DNA of 20,573 nucleotides, from positions 1-20,573 of IMG/VR virus record IMGVR_UViG_3300039018_000297. The stretch is one strand, 5' to 3'. Each line of letters starts with the position of its first letter. Positions within the stretch are counted from its first letter, which is position 1. This DNA comes from a virus. The notes below the pieces were generated by a model. The model was given only the letters and a program-made list of their open reading frames with translations, made no database searches and was not told the DNA's origin. Made by a program: the position numbers and the translations under genes. Below, piece by piece: positions 7,030-12,149 of this stretch.

Positions 7030-7212
7030 TTATGCGTTCCCTTCATATGCCGTAAAAGGTAGCAGCTTGTTGCGCTGCTCCACCAAAAACTCGCGCAGCG
7101 TCTCAAACTCTGCTGGTTCGCTAATTACTATGTCATCCGTTTCGCCGCTGTCGATTAGGTCGCACAGGTCGAAATAGATTTCCTGTAGTGTCGTTTTCTG
7201 TTTGTTTGTCAT
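7030..7212 (-). CDS. Small acidic phage protein (60 aa)
   Basis: Begins MTNKQKTTLQEIYFDLCDLI and contains DSGETDDIVISEPAEFETLREFLVEQ. It is acidic, mostly helical and soluble. The ATG at 7212 is preceded by AAAAGGAAAC, which lies inside the end of the tiny upstream ORF. The next gene follows after a TAACATG junction. No motif or family is recognised. Confidence 0.75.
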   Translation of the reverse strand: MTNKQKTTLQEIYFDLCDLIDSGETDDIVISEPAEFETLREFLVEQRNKLLPFTAYEGNA

Positions 7213-7215
7213 GGT

Positions 7216-7305
7216 TCAGTTTCCTTTTAATGTGATGATGATTGCAGTGATTGATAGCACCAGAACGGCGGCAAAGCCGGCTAAAGCTAAAACGTGGGCG
7301 ATCAC
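7216..7305 (-). CDS. 29-aa membrane micro-protein
   Basis: A GTG start at 7305 overlaps the TGA of the preceding gene (GTGA), with GGAG seven bases upstream inside that gene. The product (MIAHVLALAGFAAVLVLSIT, then AIIITLKGN) is a single hydrophobic helix spanning nearly its whole length, with a short charged end. Its last codons hold the Shine-Dalgarno site of the next gene. The good ribosome site and the exact fit between neighbours support it; the function is unknown. Confidence 0.6.
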   Translation of the reverse strand: MIAHVLALAGFAAVLVLSITAIIITLKGN

Positions 7306-7553
7306 CACATATCTCCGCCGTTGTCGGCATAGTTGTTGATGTCGCTAAGCCATTCGGCATATTCTTCGCGCAGCGATGGGTCGAAAAGCCTGTAGCTGAC
7401 GTTGTTGCAGTATTTGTAGCGATTGGCGTATTCGCGGAAGAACAACGCAAACAGACTGGCCTTGTCATCCGCCTTGATGATTTCGGATTGATCCGGCAGA
7501 GGCCGGAAGCTGCCTAGCGCATAGCTGCTTTTGACGATGGTTGCCTGTGCCAT
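7302..7553 (-). CDS. Small phage protein of unknown function (83 aa)
   Basis: Starts MAQATIVKSSYALGSFRPLP one base after the previous stop (TAACATG), with GGAAGG upstream. The middle ASLFALFFREYANRYKYCNN and the end REEYAEWLSDINNYADNGGD are rich in aromatic and acidic residues and predicted helical. There is no signal peptide. No family is recognised. A longer in-frame version from 7616 has no ribosome site and overlaps the preceding gene. Confidence 0.77.
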   Translation of the reverse strand: MAQATIVKSSYALGSFRPLPDQSEIIKADDKASLFALFFREYANRYKYCNNVSYRLFDPSLREEYAEWLSDINNYADNGGDMW

Positions 7554-7554
7554 G

Positions 7555-7803
7555 TTATGCGCCTTCCACGTTAACGAATACATAGCCATCGCCTTTGACG
7601 TTGCCGCCTTGTGCAAATGTGCCTTGCCAGCCCATCTTGGCGATTAGGGCATCGGCAGCGGCCTTGTGGTTGCCGTCTGGATTTAGCTGGTAATCAAAAG
7701 GAACCATTATACTACCAGCGGCAGCGGTTGCCTTGATGCGTGAGCCTCTGGTGTTGGTTGGGCCCATATACTTTGTTTCGATTGCTTGTGTTATAAAAGT
7801 CAT
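7555..7803 (-). CDS. Conserved small phage protein (82 aa)
   Basis: The ATG at 7803 is set by a strong GGAGTGAGTGAG leader. The sequence (MTFITQAIETKYMGPTNTRG, SRIKATAAAGSIMVPFDYQL, HKAAADALIAKMGWQG) resembles a small protein that recurs in many phage genomes and plasmids with the pattern TKYxGPTNxRGSRIKA followed by a helix ending in KxGW. That similarity is from memory and no function is established for the group. It probably has a small beta domain with a helix packing at the C-terminus. A 7-bp hairpin lies between it and the upstream clamp-like gene. Confidence 0.82.
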   Translation of the reverse strand: MTFITQAIETKYMGPTNTRGSRIKATAAAGSIMVPFDYQLNPDGNHKAAADALIAKMGWQGTFAQGGNVKGDGYVFVNVEGA

Positions 7804-7841
7804 CTCACTCACTCCTATTATTGGCACTAGCGCCAGCCTCG

Positions 7842-7859
7842 CGGCGGATTGCTCCGCCG
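7842..7859 (-). other. GC-rich intergenic hairpin
   Basis: CGGCGGA and TCCGCCG form a perfect 7-bp stem around TTGC, between the clamp-like gene and the 82-aa gene. No T-run follows on the minus strand. It is one of three such hairpins separating the leading genes of the leftward operon, and likely shapes mRNA ends or ratios of expression. Confidence 0.55.
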
Positions 7860-7869
7860 TCCGGTGGTG

Positions 7870-8439
7870 TTAGGCGGCGACAGCGTCTTTCCATGCTGTA
7901 TCGGGCGCAGTGTGGCCTGTGCGTATTGGCATCAGGACAGCAAACGCGCTTGGATAGAGCGGAAAGGTAACACCGGCTGGTGACTGTCCGTTATGGTGCA
8001 AATGCGCTTCTAGTGAACTCTTGCCACCTAGCAGCTTGCCGATCTTGCCCATGTCAGCGACATAGGCGGGATTAAATTGCGCGACTTCGCCCGATAGGTC
8101 GCCGGTCGGAATAACGCGACGCCAATCGGGGAATGTGCCGTCTACCGGCTGGCAGGCAATGTCGCCGCACTGCGTAGGTGTCACTGTCAGGCTGTCGAAC
8201 TTATTGCCGGTCACTGCGCGCTTGATGACATCGATAGGGATAATCCACCCTTTAAATTCGGGAAGCTCACTAACGTCGATCTTGCCACAGAATAGCCGGT
8301 GTCCGTCAGTCGATACGACATATCCTAGTGGATCCACATAGACGCCATTCAGATAATAGCGGACTTTCTCCGTTGACGCGCAGACAAGCGCAGCGCGCAA
8401 TAGATCGGTAGGGATGGTTATGATTGTTTCGGTAGTCAT
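7870..8439 (-). CDS. Shortened DNA polymerase III beta-type sliding clamp protein
   Basis: This 189-aa protein aligns by eye with domain 2 and part of domain 3 of bacterial DnaN. The clearest matches are VRYYLNGVYVD (26-36; E. coli VRYYLNGMLFE), STDGHRL (43-49; ATDGHRL), FPDWRRVIP (103-111; FPDYRRVLP), FNPAYV (122-127; FNVSYV) and the end VLMPIR (168-173; VVMPMR). Domain 1 is missing and domain 3 is shortened, so it is about half the usual 366 aa. It could form a ring from three or more two-domain units, or act as a decoy that binds clamp-interacting proteins of the host. It sits in the leftward operon, apart from the polymerase it might serve. Start ATG 8439 with AAAGGA upstream. Confidence 0.9.
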   Translation of the reverse strand: MTTETIITIPTDLLRAALVCASTEKVRYYLNGVYVDPLGYVVSTDGHRLFCGKIDVSELPEFKGWIIPIDVIKRAVTGNKFDSLTVTPTQCGDIACQPVDGTFPDWRRVIPTGDLSGEVAQFNPAYVADMGKIGKLLGGKSSLEAHLHHNGQSPAGVTFPLYPSAFAVLMPIRTGHTAPDTAWKDAVAA

Positions 8440-8464
8440 GGTTTACTGTCCTTTACTGTATTGT

Positions 8465-8488
8465 AAGGCCGGCGGGATTGCCGGCCTT
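8465..8488 (-). other. GC-rich intergenic hairpin
   Basis: AAGGCCGGC and GCCGGCCTT form a perfect 9-bp stem with a 6-base loop, six bases after the stop of the 64-aa gene and before the clamp-like gene. No U-tract follows on the minus strand, so complete termination is unlikely; processing or attenuation is more plausible. Confidence 0.65.
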
Positions 8489-8494
8489 GATTTG

Positions 8495-8689
8495 TTATGC
8501 TTCTACAATCCGCGAGGCTTTAAACAGCTTGGCGGGCATGAATTGCTTGGCTTTATCCAGCGCAGCTTGAGCCGCTTCGACGCTGTCGAACCGATCACCT
8601 TCGCGCCCGCTAAAGCGCCAGATCGTGCGATACAATTCGATAGGTTCGCCGATCAGATTTACGTTCACTACTTTATAGGTCTTAGTCAT
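8495..8689 (-). CDS. Small phage protein (64 aa), unknown
   Basis: Starts MTKTYKVVNVNLIGEPIELY at an ATG preceded by CGGAGTGAGAACC, the leader that best matches the terminator loop of the predicted small RNA. The N-terminal half looks like a beta hairpin (YKVVNVN, YRTIWRFSG), followed by a helix DSVEAAQAALDKAKQF and a basic end KLFKASRIVEA. The fold could be a small alpha/beta domain. The long in-frame extension to 8902 overlaps the previous gene and is not credible. No family is recognised. Confidence 0.78.
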   Translation of the reverse strand: MTKTYKVVNVNLIGEPIELYRTIWRFSGREGDRFDSVEAAQAALDKAKQFMPAKLFKASRIVEA

Positions 8690-8713
8690 GGTTCTCACTC
8701 CGTTTGAAAAGGT

Positions 8714-8738
8714 CTGCGCGACGAGCTGCGCCGCGCAG
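8714..8738 (-). other. GC-rich intergenic hairpin
   Basis: CTGCGCG and CGCGCAG form a perfect 7-bp stem with an 11-base loop, between the 73-aa and 64-aa genes. No U-tract follows on the minus strand. Third member of the series of hairpins in the promoter-proximal part of the leftward operon. Confidence 0.5.
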
Positions 8739-8745
8739 GATAGGT

Positions 8746-8967
8746 TTACCATTCGCCGCCAGCGGCGCGGACTTCGTCGCGGCGCTCTGCCAGCGGCGCA
8801 AGTGCTTCGCGGACATTGGCGATTGCTTGCGCGATCGTTTCTGCGCCGTCGAGACATTCGAGAATGTCGCCGTCTGACCAGCACTCTACAACATAGTCCC
8901 AACCATCGGACTCATAGGTTTGCAGCGCGTGATTGCGGACGGCATTTATAAGGTCTTGTTCGTTCAT
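8746..8967 (-). CDS. Small acidic phage protein (73 aa)
   Basis: Begins MNEQDLINAVRNHALQTYES and continues through WDYVVECWSDGDILECLDGA and AIANVREALAPLAERRDEVR, ending AAGGEW. It is acidic and likely helical, with two cysteines. The ATG at 8967 is chosen over a GTG at 8976 because GGAG of the repeated leader lies eight bases before it. The pattern YVVECWSDGDI resembles small proteins often seen in phage early regions, but I cannot name a family. Confidence 0.8.
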   Translation of the reverse strand: MNEQDLINAVRNHALQTYESDGWDYVVECWSDGDILECLDGAETIAQAIANVREALAPLAERRDEVRAAGGEW

Positions 8968-8970
8968 GTT

Positions 8971-8991
8971 ACTCACTCCTTCACTGATTGA
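8971..8991 (-). repeat. Repeated 21-nt gene leader, copy 2
   Basis: Identical over 21 bases to 9193-9213. Here it makes up almost the whole gap between the RMF-like gene and the 73-aa gene and contains AAGGAGTGAGT, the Shine-Dalgarno site. The two first genes of the operon thus have the same ribosome-binding leader. Confidence 0.9.
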
Positions 8992-9189
8992 TTAATACTG
9001 ATCTGCGCTCTGCGCCCATTGAACCTGACGCATCGCGTCAGACCAGCCAAGATGCCAGCGGTTCCAGCGGCTGTCGATTGAGCGGTCACTGCTAGAGCTA
9101 TAAGGACAATCGACGCTGCGGTCGCCGCGCCCAAATGCGCTGTAGCCATCGTGGTACTCTACATTGTCGGTTCTGGTGTATTCGGTCAT
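8992..9189 (-). CDS. RMF/CrpP-like ribosome modulation factor family protein
   Basis: A 65-aa protein with the pattern of ribosome modulation factor: GYSAFGRG (15-22), CPY (28-30) and WHLGWSDA (45-52), matching RMF's GYxAxxxG...CPY...WxxGWxxA. RMF of E. coli binds the 30S subunit near the anti-Shine-Dalgarno region and drives 100S dimer formation. Relatives occur on plasmids and phages (CrpP group, linked to fluoroquinolone phosphorylation in some reports). Binding to host ribosomes is inferred from the motif. The ATG at 9189 is fixed by the repeated AAGGAGTGAGTG leader; an in-frame extension to 9423 lacks a ribosome site. As first gene of the leftward operon it should be among the earliest proteins made. 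Confidence 0.82.
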   Translation of the reverse strand: MTEYTRTDNVEYHDGYSAFGRGDRSVDCPYSSSSDRSIDSRWNRWHLGWSDAMRQVQWAQSADQY

Positions 9190-9192
9190 TTC

Positions 9193-9213
9193 ACTCACTC
9201 CTTCACTGATTGA
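9193..9213 (-). repeat. Repeated 21-nt gene leader, copy 1
   Basis: Leader of the RMF-like gene, identical to 8971-8991. It contains AAGGAGTGAGT and starts about where transcription would begin if the promoter at 9220-9247 is used. Confidence 0.9.
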
Positions 9214-9219
9214 GGTGTC

Positions 9220-9247
9220 AGAATACAGTTTGAGAGGGTATATGCAA
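9220..9247 (-). promoter_or_regulatory. Candidate promoter of the leftward operon
   Basis: On the minus strand TTGCAT (9247-9242) and TATTCT (9225-9220) are 16 bases apart. The predicted start near 9213 would give a short leader beginning with the repeated Shine-Dalgarno element. The match to sigma70 consensus is moderate. A second possibility is TTGCAC (9674-9669) with a perfect TATAAT (9650-9645), spacing 18, much farther upstream. Confidence 0.35.
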
Positions 9248-9357
9248 ATTAAAAATGCACCCGCGACTGTCGATTGCACTAAATTGTGTGGCATTTCTGC
9301 ACTACCCTCTAAAACCGATTTTAAGGCCCGTACAGCACGATTTGGGTTTGAGGGTAC
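9231..9357. repeat. Short TACCCTC repeats
   Basis: The motif TACCCTC followed by an A-rich end occurs three times: on the minus strand at 9230-9241 and 9346-9357, and on the plus strand at about 9303-9314. A related ACCCTCTAAC lies on the minus strand at about 9735-9744. They flank the promoter-like stretch and may be sites for a regulator. Confidence 0.45.
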
Positions 9358-9389
9358 CTCAGTATGGAAAGTGGTCGAGTCCGAAAACG

Positions 9390-9416
9390 TTCTGGTTCTG
9401 TTCTGTTTCTGTTCTG
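9390..9416. repeat. TTCTG microrepeat tract
   Basis: Five TTCTG units occur in 27 bases, spaced alternately five and six bases apart, with strong pyrimidine bias on the plus strand (CAGAA repeats on the minus strand). It lies immediately left of the GACGTC repeat cluster. Confidence 0.7.
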
Positions 9417-9423
9417 TTGTCAT

Positions 9424-9660
9424 GGGACGTCATTTGGAAAGCGCCAAATGACTACCAAATGGCAATCGGCGCTAATGAAAATAAATCTGTGGATAAGTTA
9501 TGCGAAAGGGACGTCATCAAACGTCATTCGGGACGTCATGGATTTTGGCGCAAATGACGTCCCGATAAATGGCTTGAATGCGCCGATCACAGGCAATCGG
9601 ACGTCAAATAGTCATGAATATTGTATTTAGCTGAAGATATAATAATTATAACCTATATGG
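9424..9660. other. Candidate replication origin
   Basis: The core of the repeat cluster is joined by a DnaA box identical to the consensus (TTATCCACA on the minus strand, 9488-9496) and followed by an AT-rich stretch at 9611-9660 suited to strand opening. Box, iterons and an AT-rich element in this order are the classical origin layout. The initiator is not identified; host DnaA plus a phage protein encoded outside or in the leftward operon is the likely pair. An operator or partition site is the alternative reading. Confidence 0.55.
9488..9496 (-). promoter_or_regulatory. Perfect DnaA box
   Basis: TTATCCACA on the minus strand, 9 of 9 with the consensus R-box, inside the GACGTC repeat cluster. 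I saw no second perfect box in the control region. Confidence 0.75.
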
Positions 9661-9713
9661 TTAGCAGTGTGCAATTCGCCGGCGAGTTGCGTTTTGAAAA
9701 AAAATGACGTCCC

Positions 9714-9734
9714 GTGTTACTGTACTAACACAGT
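9714..9734 (-). promoter_or_regulatory. Operator-like palindrome, copy 1 (inverted)
   Basis: GTGTTA and TAACAC are separated by six bases. On the minus strand the 21-base element matches 9821-9841 with one mismatch (ACTGTGTTARTACAGTAAC core). It touches the end of the GACGTC repeat at 9701-9714. Two inverted, near-identical dyads about 107 bases apart are typical of repressor operators. Confidence 0.6.
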
Positions 9735-9761
9735 TAGAGGGTTAGTTTGTTCTCATGGCTT

Positions 9762-9771
9762 ACGTTAACGT
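9762..9771. other. Perfect 10-bp palindrome between the operators
   Basis: ACGTTAACGT lies near the midpoint between the two operator-like elements. It is a possible binding site for a dimeric regulator, but could be chance. Confidence 0.35.
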
Positions 9772-9820
9772 CAAGCGTTGCGCGGGTGACTTGGCGCATC
9801 ATGACAACATGACGTCTGTC

Positions 9821-9841
9821 ACTGTGTTAATACAGTAACAC
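9821..9841 (+). promoter_or_regulatory. Operator-like palindrome, copy 2
   Basis: GTGTTA-N6-TAACAC (9824-9841) within the 21-base element shared with 9714-9734. A degenerate half-site TACTAACA recurs at 9872-9879. It faces the late, terminase-side genes. Confidence 0.6.
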
Positions 9842-9950
9842 ACCTAGCTAGCCGCTAGCCAATATGTTTTTTACTAACATCACTGTCAGTCCAAAGGGAA
9901 AGGCCAACCGAAAATCTACGCTATAGAACAAAGCCAGAACGCGTCGAGCA

Positions 9951-9964
9951 GGGGGGCACCCCCC
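9951..9964. other. G6/C6 palindrome
   Basis: GGGGGG, two bases, CCCCCC. A pure G:C block about 230 bases before the small terminase gene. Candidate roles are a packaging cut or recognition site or a transcription block. P22-like phages usually cut at a pac site within the small terminase gene, which argues against a cos reading. Confidence 0.4.
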
Positions 9965-10007
9965 ACAGGGCCGAGCGCCGCGTGGCTGACACGGTCACGG
10001 GTCGCAA

Positions 10008-10138
10008 ACAATTTTTTTATTTTAAAAAATATGCTACAAAGTATTTGGAGCGGTTGGGAATGAGGCGGTTGCGATCAGTCCTCTGGCCCACAGGCGATTG
10101 TCGAGTAGCCGCCGCTCTATTTATTTTTTTTTAAAATG
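10008..10138. other. Paired A/T tracts before terminase
   Basis: Two T-run/A-run blocks (about 10011-10031 and 10118-10138) flank a GC-richer centre; GAGCGG at 10048-10053 and CCGCTC at 10112-10117 extend this as an imperfect inverted repeat. Such tracts bend DNA, and TATGCT at about 10030 could serve as a -10 box. This may hold the late promoter or a packaging site; I cannot choose between these. Confidence 0.35.
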
Positions 10139-10192
10139 TCGCTGCACCAAAGCCTGTTGCGTATTTGTTCCCAGTAGATTATTGTGCAGCCA

Positions 10193-10690
10193 ATGACATT
10201 CTACTCACTGCCATTTACGCCAGAACGGACGCAGGCCACCGAGTCGCGGCTGGAGGCAATCTATGAAGCTGCCAAGTACGGGCTAAAAGGTGATAGCCTC
10301 GCTATGGCGGCTGGCATGACCCCGCGGCAATTTCGTGTGCTGGCGGAATCCGACCCGCTGGTCGAGATGGCTGAAGCCAAGGGGCGCAGTGAAGGTGAAT
10401 ACACCGCCGGCAAGACCATGTACGAAGCTGCGCGCGATGGCGACGCTAAGGCTGCGCTGGAAATACTCAAGCATCAGCACGGCTGGGTAGCCAAGCAGCA
10501 GATCGACGTGAACATCGACCAACAGATAAGCATCACAGGCGCACTGGAAAAAGCACAGACGCGCGTCATCGAAGGGCTGTACACCGAACTGCCCCGGCTA
10601 GAGGATAACTCCAATGCAAGCACCGATATATTCAGCCCAAGACGAAATGGAGTTGATGGCAAGGTTGTGGAGTCCGTCTCTAAAGGATGA
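10193..10690 (+). CDS. terS: Terminase small subunit
   Basis: A 165-aa protein that should recognise the packaging site and load the large subunit. The N-terminal part RLEAIYEAAKYGLKGDSLAM, AAGMTPRQFRVLAES is a helix-turn-helix typical of small terminases, followed by the usual GKTMYEAARDGDAKAALEIL helix and KHQHGW. The C-terminus is variable. Position directly before the large subunit supports the call. No clear Shine-Dalgarno site precedes either ATG 10193 or the in-frame GTG 10184, so the start is uncertain. Its last 77 bases overlap the large subunit gene in another frame. Confidence 0.88.
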   Translation: MTFYSLPFTPERTQATESRLEAIYEAAKYGLKGDSLAMAAGMTPRQFRVLAESDPLVEMAEAKGRSEGEYTAGKTMYEAARDGDAKAALEILKHQHGWVAKQQIDVNIDQQISITGALEKAQTRVIEGLYTELPRLEDNSNASTDIFSPRRNGVDGKVVESVSKG

Positions 10691-12149
10691 CCCCCTAGCA
10701 TTTGTCCTGTACACATTCCCGTGGGGCCAAGCTGGCACGCCGCTGGAACATTTCCCCGGCCCACGTAAATGGCAGCGGCAGATACTTAGCGACTTGCGTG
10801 ACCACATCAAAGAGAACAACGGTAAGATAGACTTCTCAACTGCGCGGATGGCGATTGCGTCAGGGCGCGGGATCGGCAAGTCTGCCCTAGTCTCATGGCT
10901 GACGATATGGATGCTATCATCACGCATCGGCTCGACAACCATCGTGTCGGCAAACTCCGAAGCGCAGTTGCGCTCCGTCACATGGGCAGAAATTACAAAG
11001 TGGCTAGCGATGTCGCTCAACAGTCACTGGTTCGAGATAGCCGCCACACGGATCATGCCAGCTAAGTGGCTGACGGAACTGGTCGAGCGTGACCTGAAGA
11101 AAGGCACGCGCTACTGGTCAGTCGAGGGTCGGCTGTGGTCTGAAGAGAACCCTGACGCCTACGCTGGTGTCCACAACTTCGACGGTGTGATGCTGATCTT
11201 TGACGAAGCCAGCGGTATACCCGACAGTATCTGGTCCGTATCGGATGGTTTCTTTACAGAGAATACTCCACATCGGTTCCATCTCGCCTTCTCCAACCCG
11301 CGGCGCAACACAGGCTATTTCTACGAAACCTTCCACAGCAAGCGGGCGTTCTGGTCAACACGCGTCATCGACGCCCGTGATGTCGAGGGTACAGACAAGA
11401 ACCTGTATCAGCGCATTATCGACGAGTACGGGCCAGACAGCTACCAAGCCAGTGTCGAAGTCTACGGTAACTTCCCCAGTGAAGGTGACGATCAGTTCAT
11501 CGGCAGCAATCTGGTTGATGACGCCATGAAGCGGCCACCTGTCAAAGATGACAGCGCGCCCATCGTCATAGGTGTAGACCCTGCACGCTTCGGAGCGGAC
11601 GCTACCGTCATCGCCATACGGCAGGGCCGTGACATCCTAGAGTTGCGGAGACACCGCGGGGCTGACACGATGGAAGTGGCCGGCTACGTCATCGACGCAA
11701 TAGAGCAGTTCAAGCCTGCACTGGTCTGCATCGACGAAGGCGGCCTAGGCGCAGGCGTCGTGGATAGGCTGAAGGAACAGCGGTACAAGATACGCGGCGT
11801 GAACTTCGGCAACAAAGCCAAGAACCAGATCATGTGGGGCAACAAGCGCGCAGAGATGTGGGGCGCCATGCGTGACTGGCTACGCACAGGCCACATACCG
11901 ACAGATAGGTTTCTGAAGACAGACCTCATCAGCCCGCGCACCAAGCCGGACAGCAAGGGTACACTGTTTCTTGAAAGCAAGAAAGATATGAAGTCACGCG
12001 GGCTTGCCTCTCCTGACGCAGCGGACGCCATAGCGGTCACGTTTGCCTTTCCTGTAGCATCACAGGATTTTCGACAAGGACGCGTTGACAGACGCTCTCC
12101 AAGCAGGTATTCTTCCGCTGGAGTTTCTACAAGCTGGATGGGCAGTTAA
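10614..12149 (+). CDS. terL: Terminase large subunit
   Basis: A 511-aa packaging motor with ATPase and nuclease domains. Walker A is SGRGIGKS (83-90) and Walker B LIFDEAS (194-200), with a coupling-type SNPRRNTG motif (227-234). The RNase H-like nuclease shows GVDPARFGAD (D322) and CIDEGG (D374), with a late acidic site around DAADAI (468-472). Length fits the family. The ATG at 10614 has GAGGAT eight bases upstream, and this start forces a 77-base overlap with the small subunit gene. The stop overlaps the next ATG (TAATG). The enzyme docks on the portal encoded four genes downstream. Confidence 0.96.
   Translation: MQAPIYSAQDEMELMARLWSPSLKDDPLAFVLYTFPWGQAGTPLEHFPGPRKWQRQILSDLRDHIKENNGKIDFSTARMAIASGRGIGKSALVSWLTIWMLSSRIGSTTIVSANSEAQLRSVTWAEITKWLAMSLNSHWFEIAATRIMPAKWLTELVERDLKKGTRYWSVEGRLWSEENPDAYAGVHNFDGVMLIFDEASGIPDSIWSVSDGFFTENTPHRFHLAFSNPRRNTGYFYETFHSKRAFWSTRVIDARDVEGTDKNLYQRIIDEYGPDSYQASVEVYGNFPSEGDDQFIGSNLVDDAMKRPPVKDDSAPIVIGVDPARFGADATVIAIRQGRDILELRRHRGADTMEVAGYVIDAIEQFKPALVCIDEGGLGAGVVDRLKEQRYKIRGVNFGNKAKNQIMWGNKRAEMWGAMRDWLRTGHIPTDRFLKTDLISPRTKPDSKGTLFLESKKDMKSRGLASPDAADAIAVTFAFPVASQDFRQGRVDRRSPSRYSSAGVSTSWMGS

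Larger units (their letters stand above)
9424..9816. repeat. GACGTC-centred iteron cluster
   Basis: Seven perfect GACGTC palindromes start at 9426, 9510, 9532, 9556, 9600, 9706 and 9811, within a wider asymmetric consensus GGGACGTCATTT. Four are in plus orientation and three inverted, and an imperfect AACGTCAT lies at 9520. Copies at 9511, 9521 and 9533 (ACGTCAT) are spaced 10-12 bases, about one helix turn. Inverted pairs form hairpins at 9529-9564 (11-bp arms) and 9429-9452 (9-bp arms). Such repeats are typical of replication initiator, partition or repressor binding. Confidence 0.88.
9190..10192. other. Gene-free control region of about 1 kb
   Basis: The divergent gap between the leftward operon and the terminase genes. 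Open frames in it lack ribosome sites. From left to right it contains a candidate leftward promoter, TACCCTC repeats, a TTCTG repeat tract, GACGTC repeats with a DnaA box, an AT-rich stretch, two palindromic operator-like elements, a tandem GCTAGCC pair (9847-9860), a G6/C6 palindrome and two A/T tracts. It probably combines origin, early and late promoter control, and perhaps a packaging site. Confidence 0.8.

Noticed and set aside
8690-8902. Longer version (135 aa) of the 64-aa protein
   Set aside because: It overlaps the preceding gene in another frame and has an Arg-rich shadow composition.
9190-9423. In-frame N-terminal extension of the RMF-like gene to an ATG at 9423 (143 aa)
   Set aside because: No ribosome site before 9423, while the internal ATG at 9189 has a strong AAGGAGTGAG leader; the extension would also cover the candidate promoter and repeats.
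9164-9630. Three overlapping plus-strand open frames (88-100 aa) in the control region
   Set aside because: No Shine-Dalgarno sites, no family resemblance, and they run through iterons and the DnaA box.
9755-9838. 27-codon plus-strand frame between the operator elements
   Set aside because: Its nearest purine run is 13 bases away and the interval is better explained by operators; it may be chance.
9901-10010. Possible tRNA or structured RNA near the G6/C6 block
   Set aside because: No acceptor stem, anticodon arm or T-loop pattern could be folded by eye.
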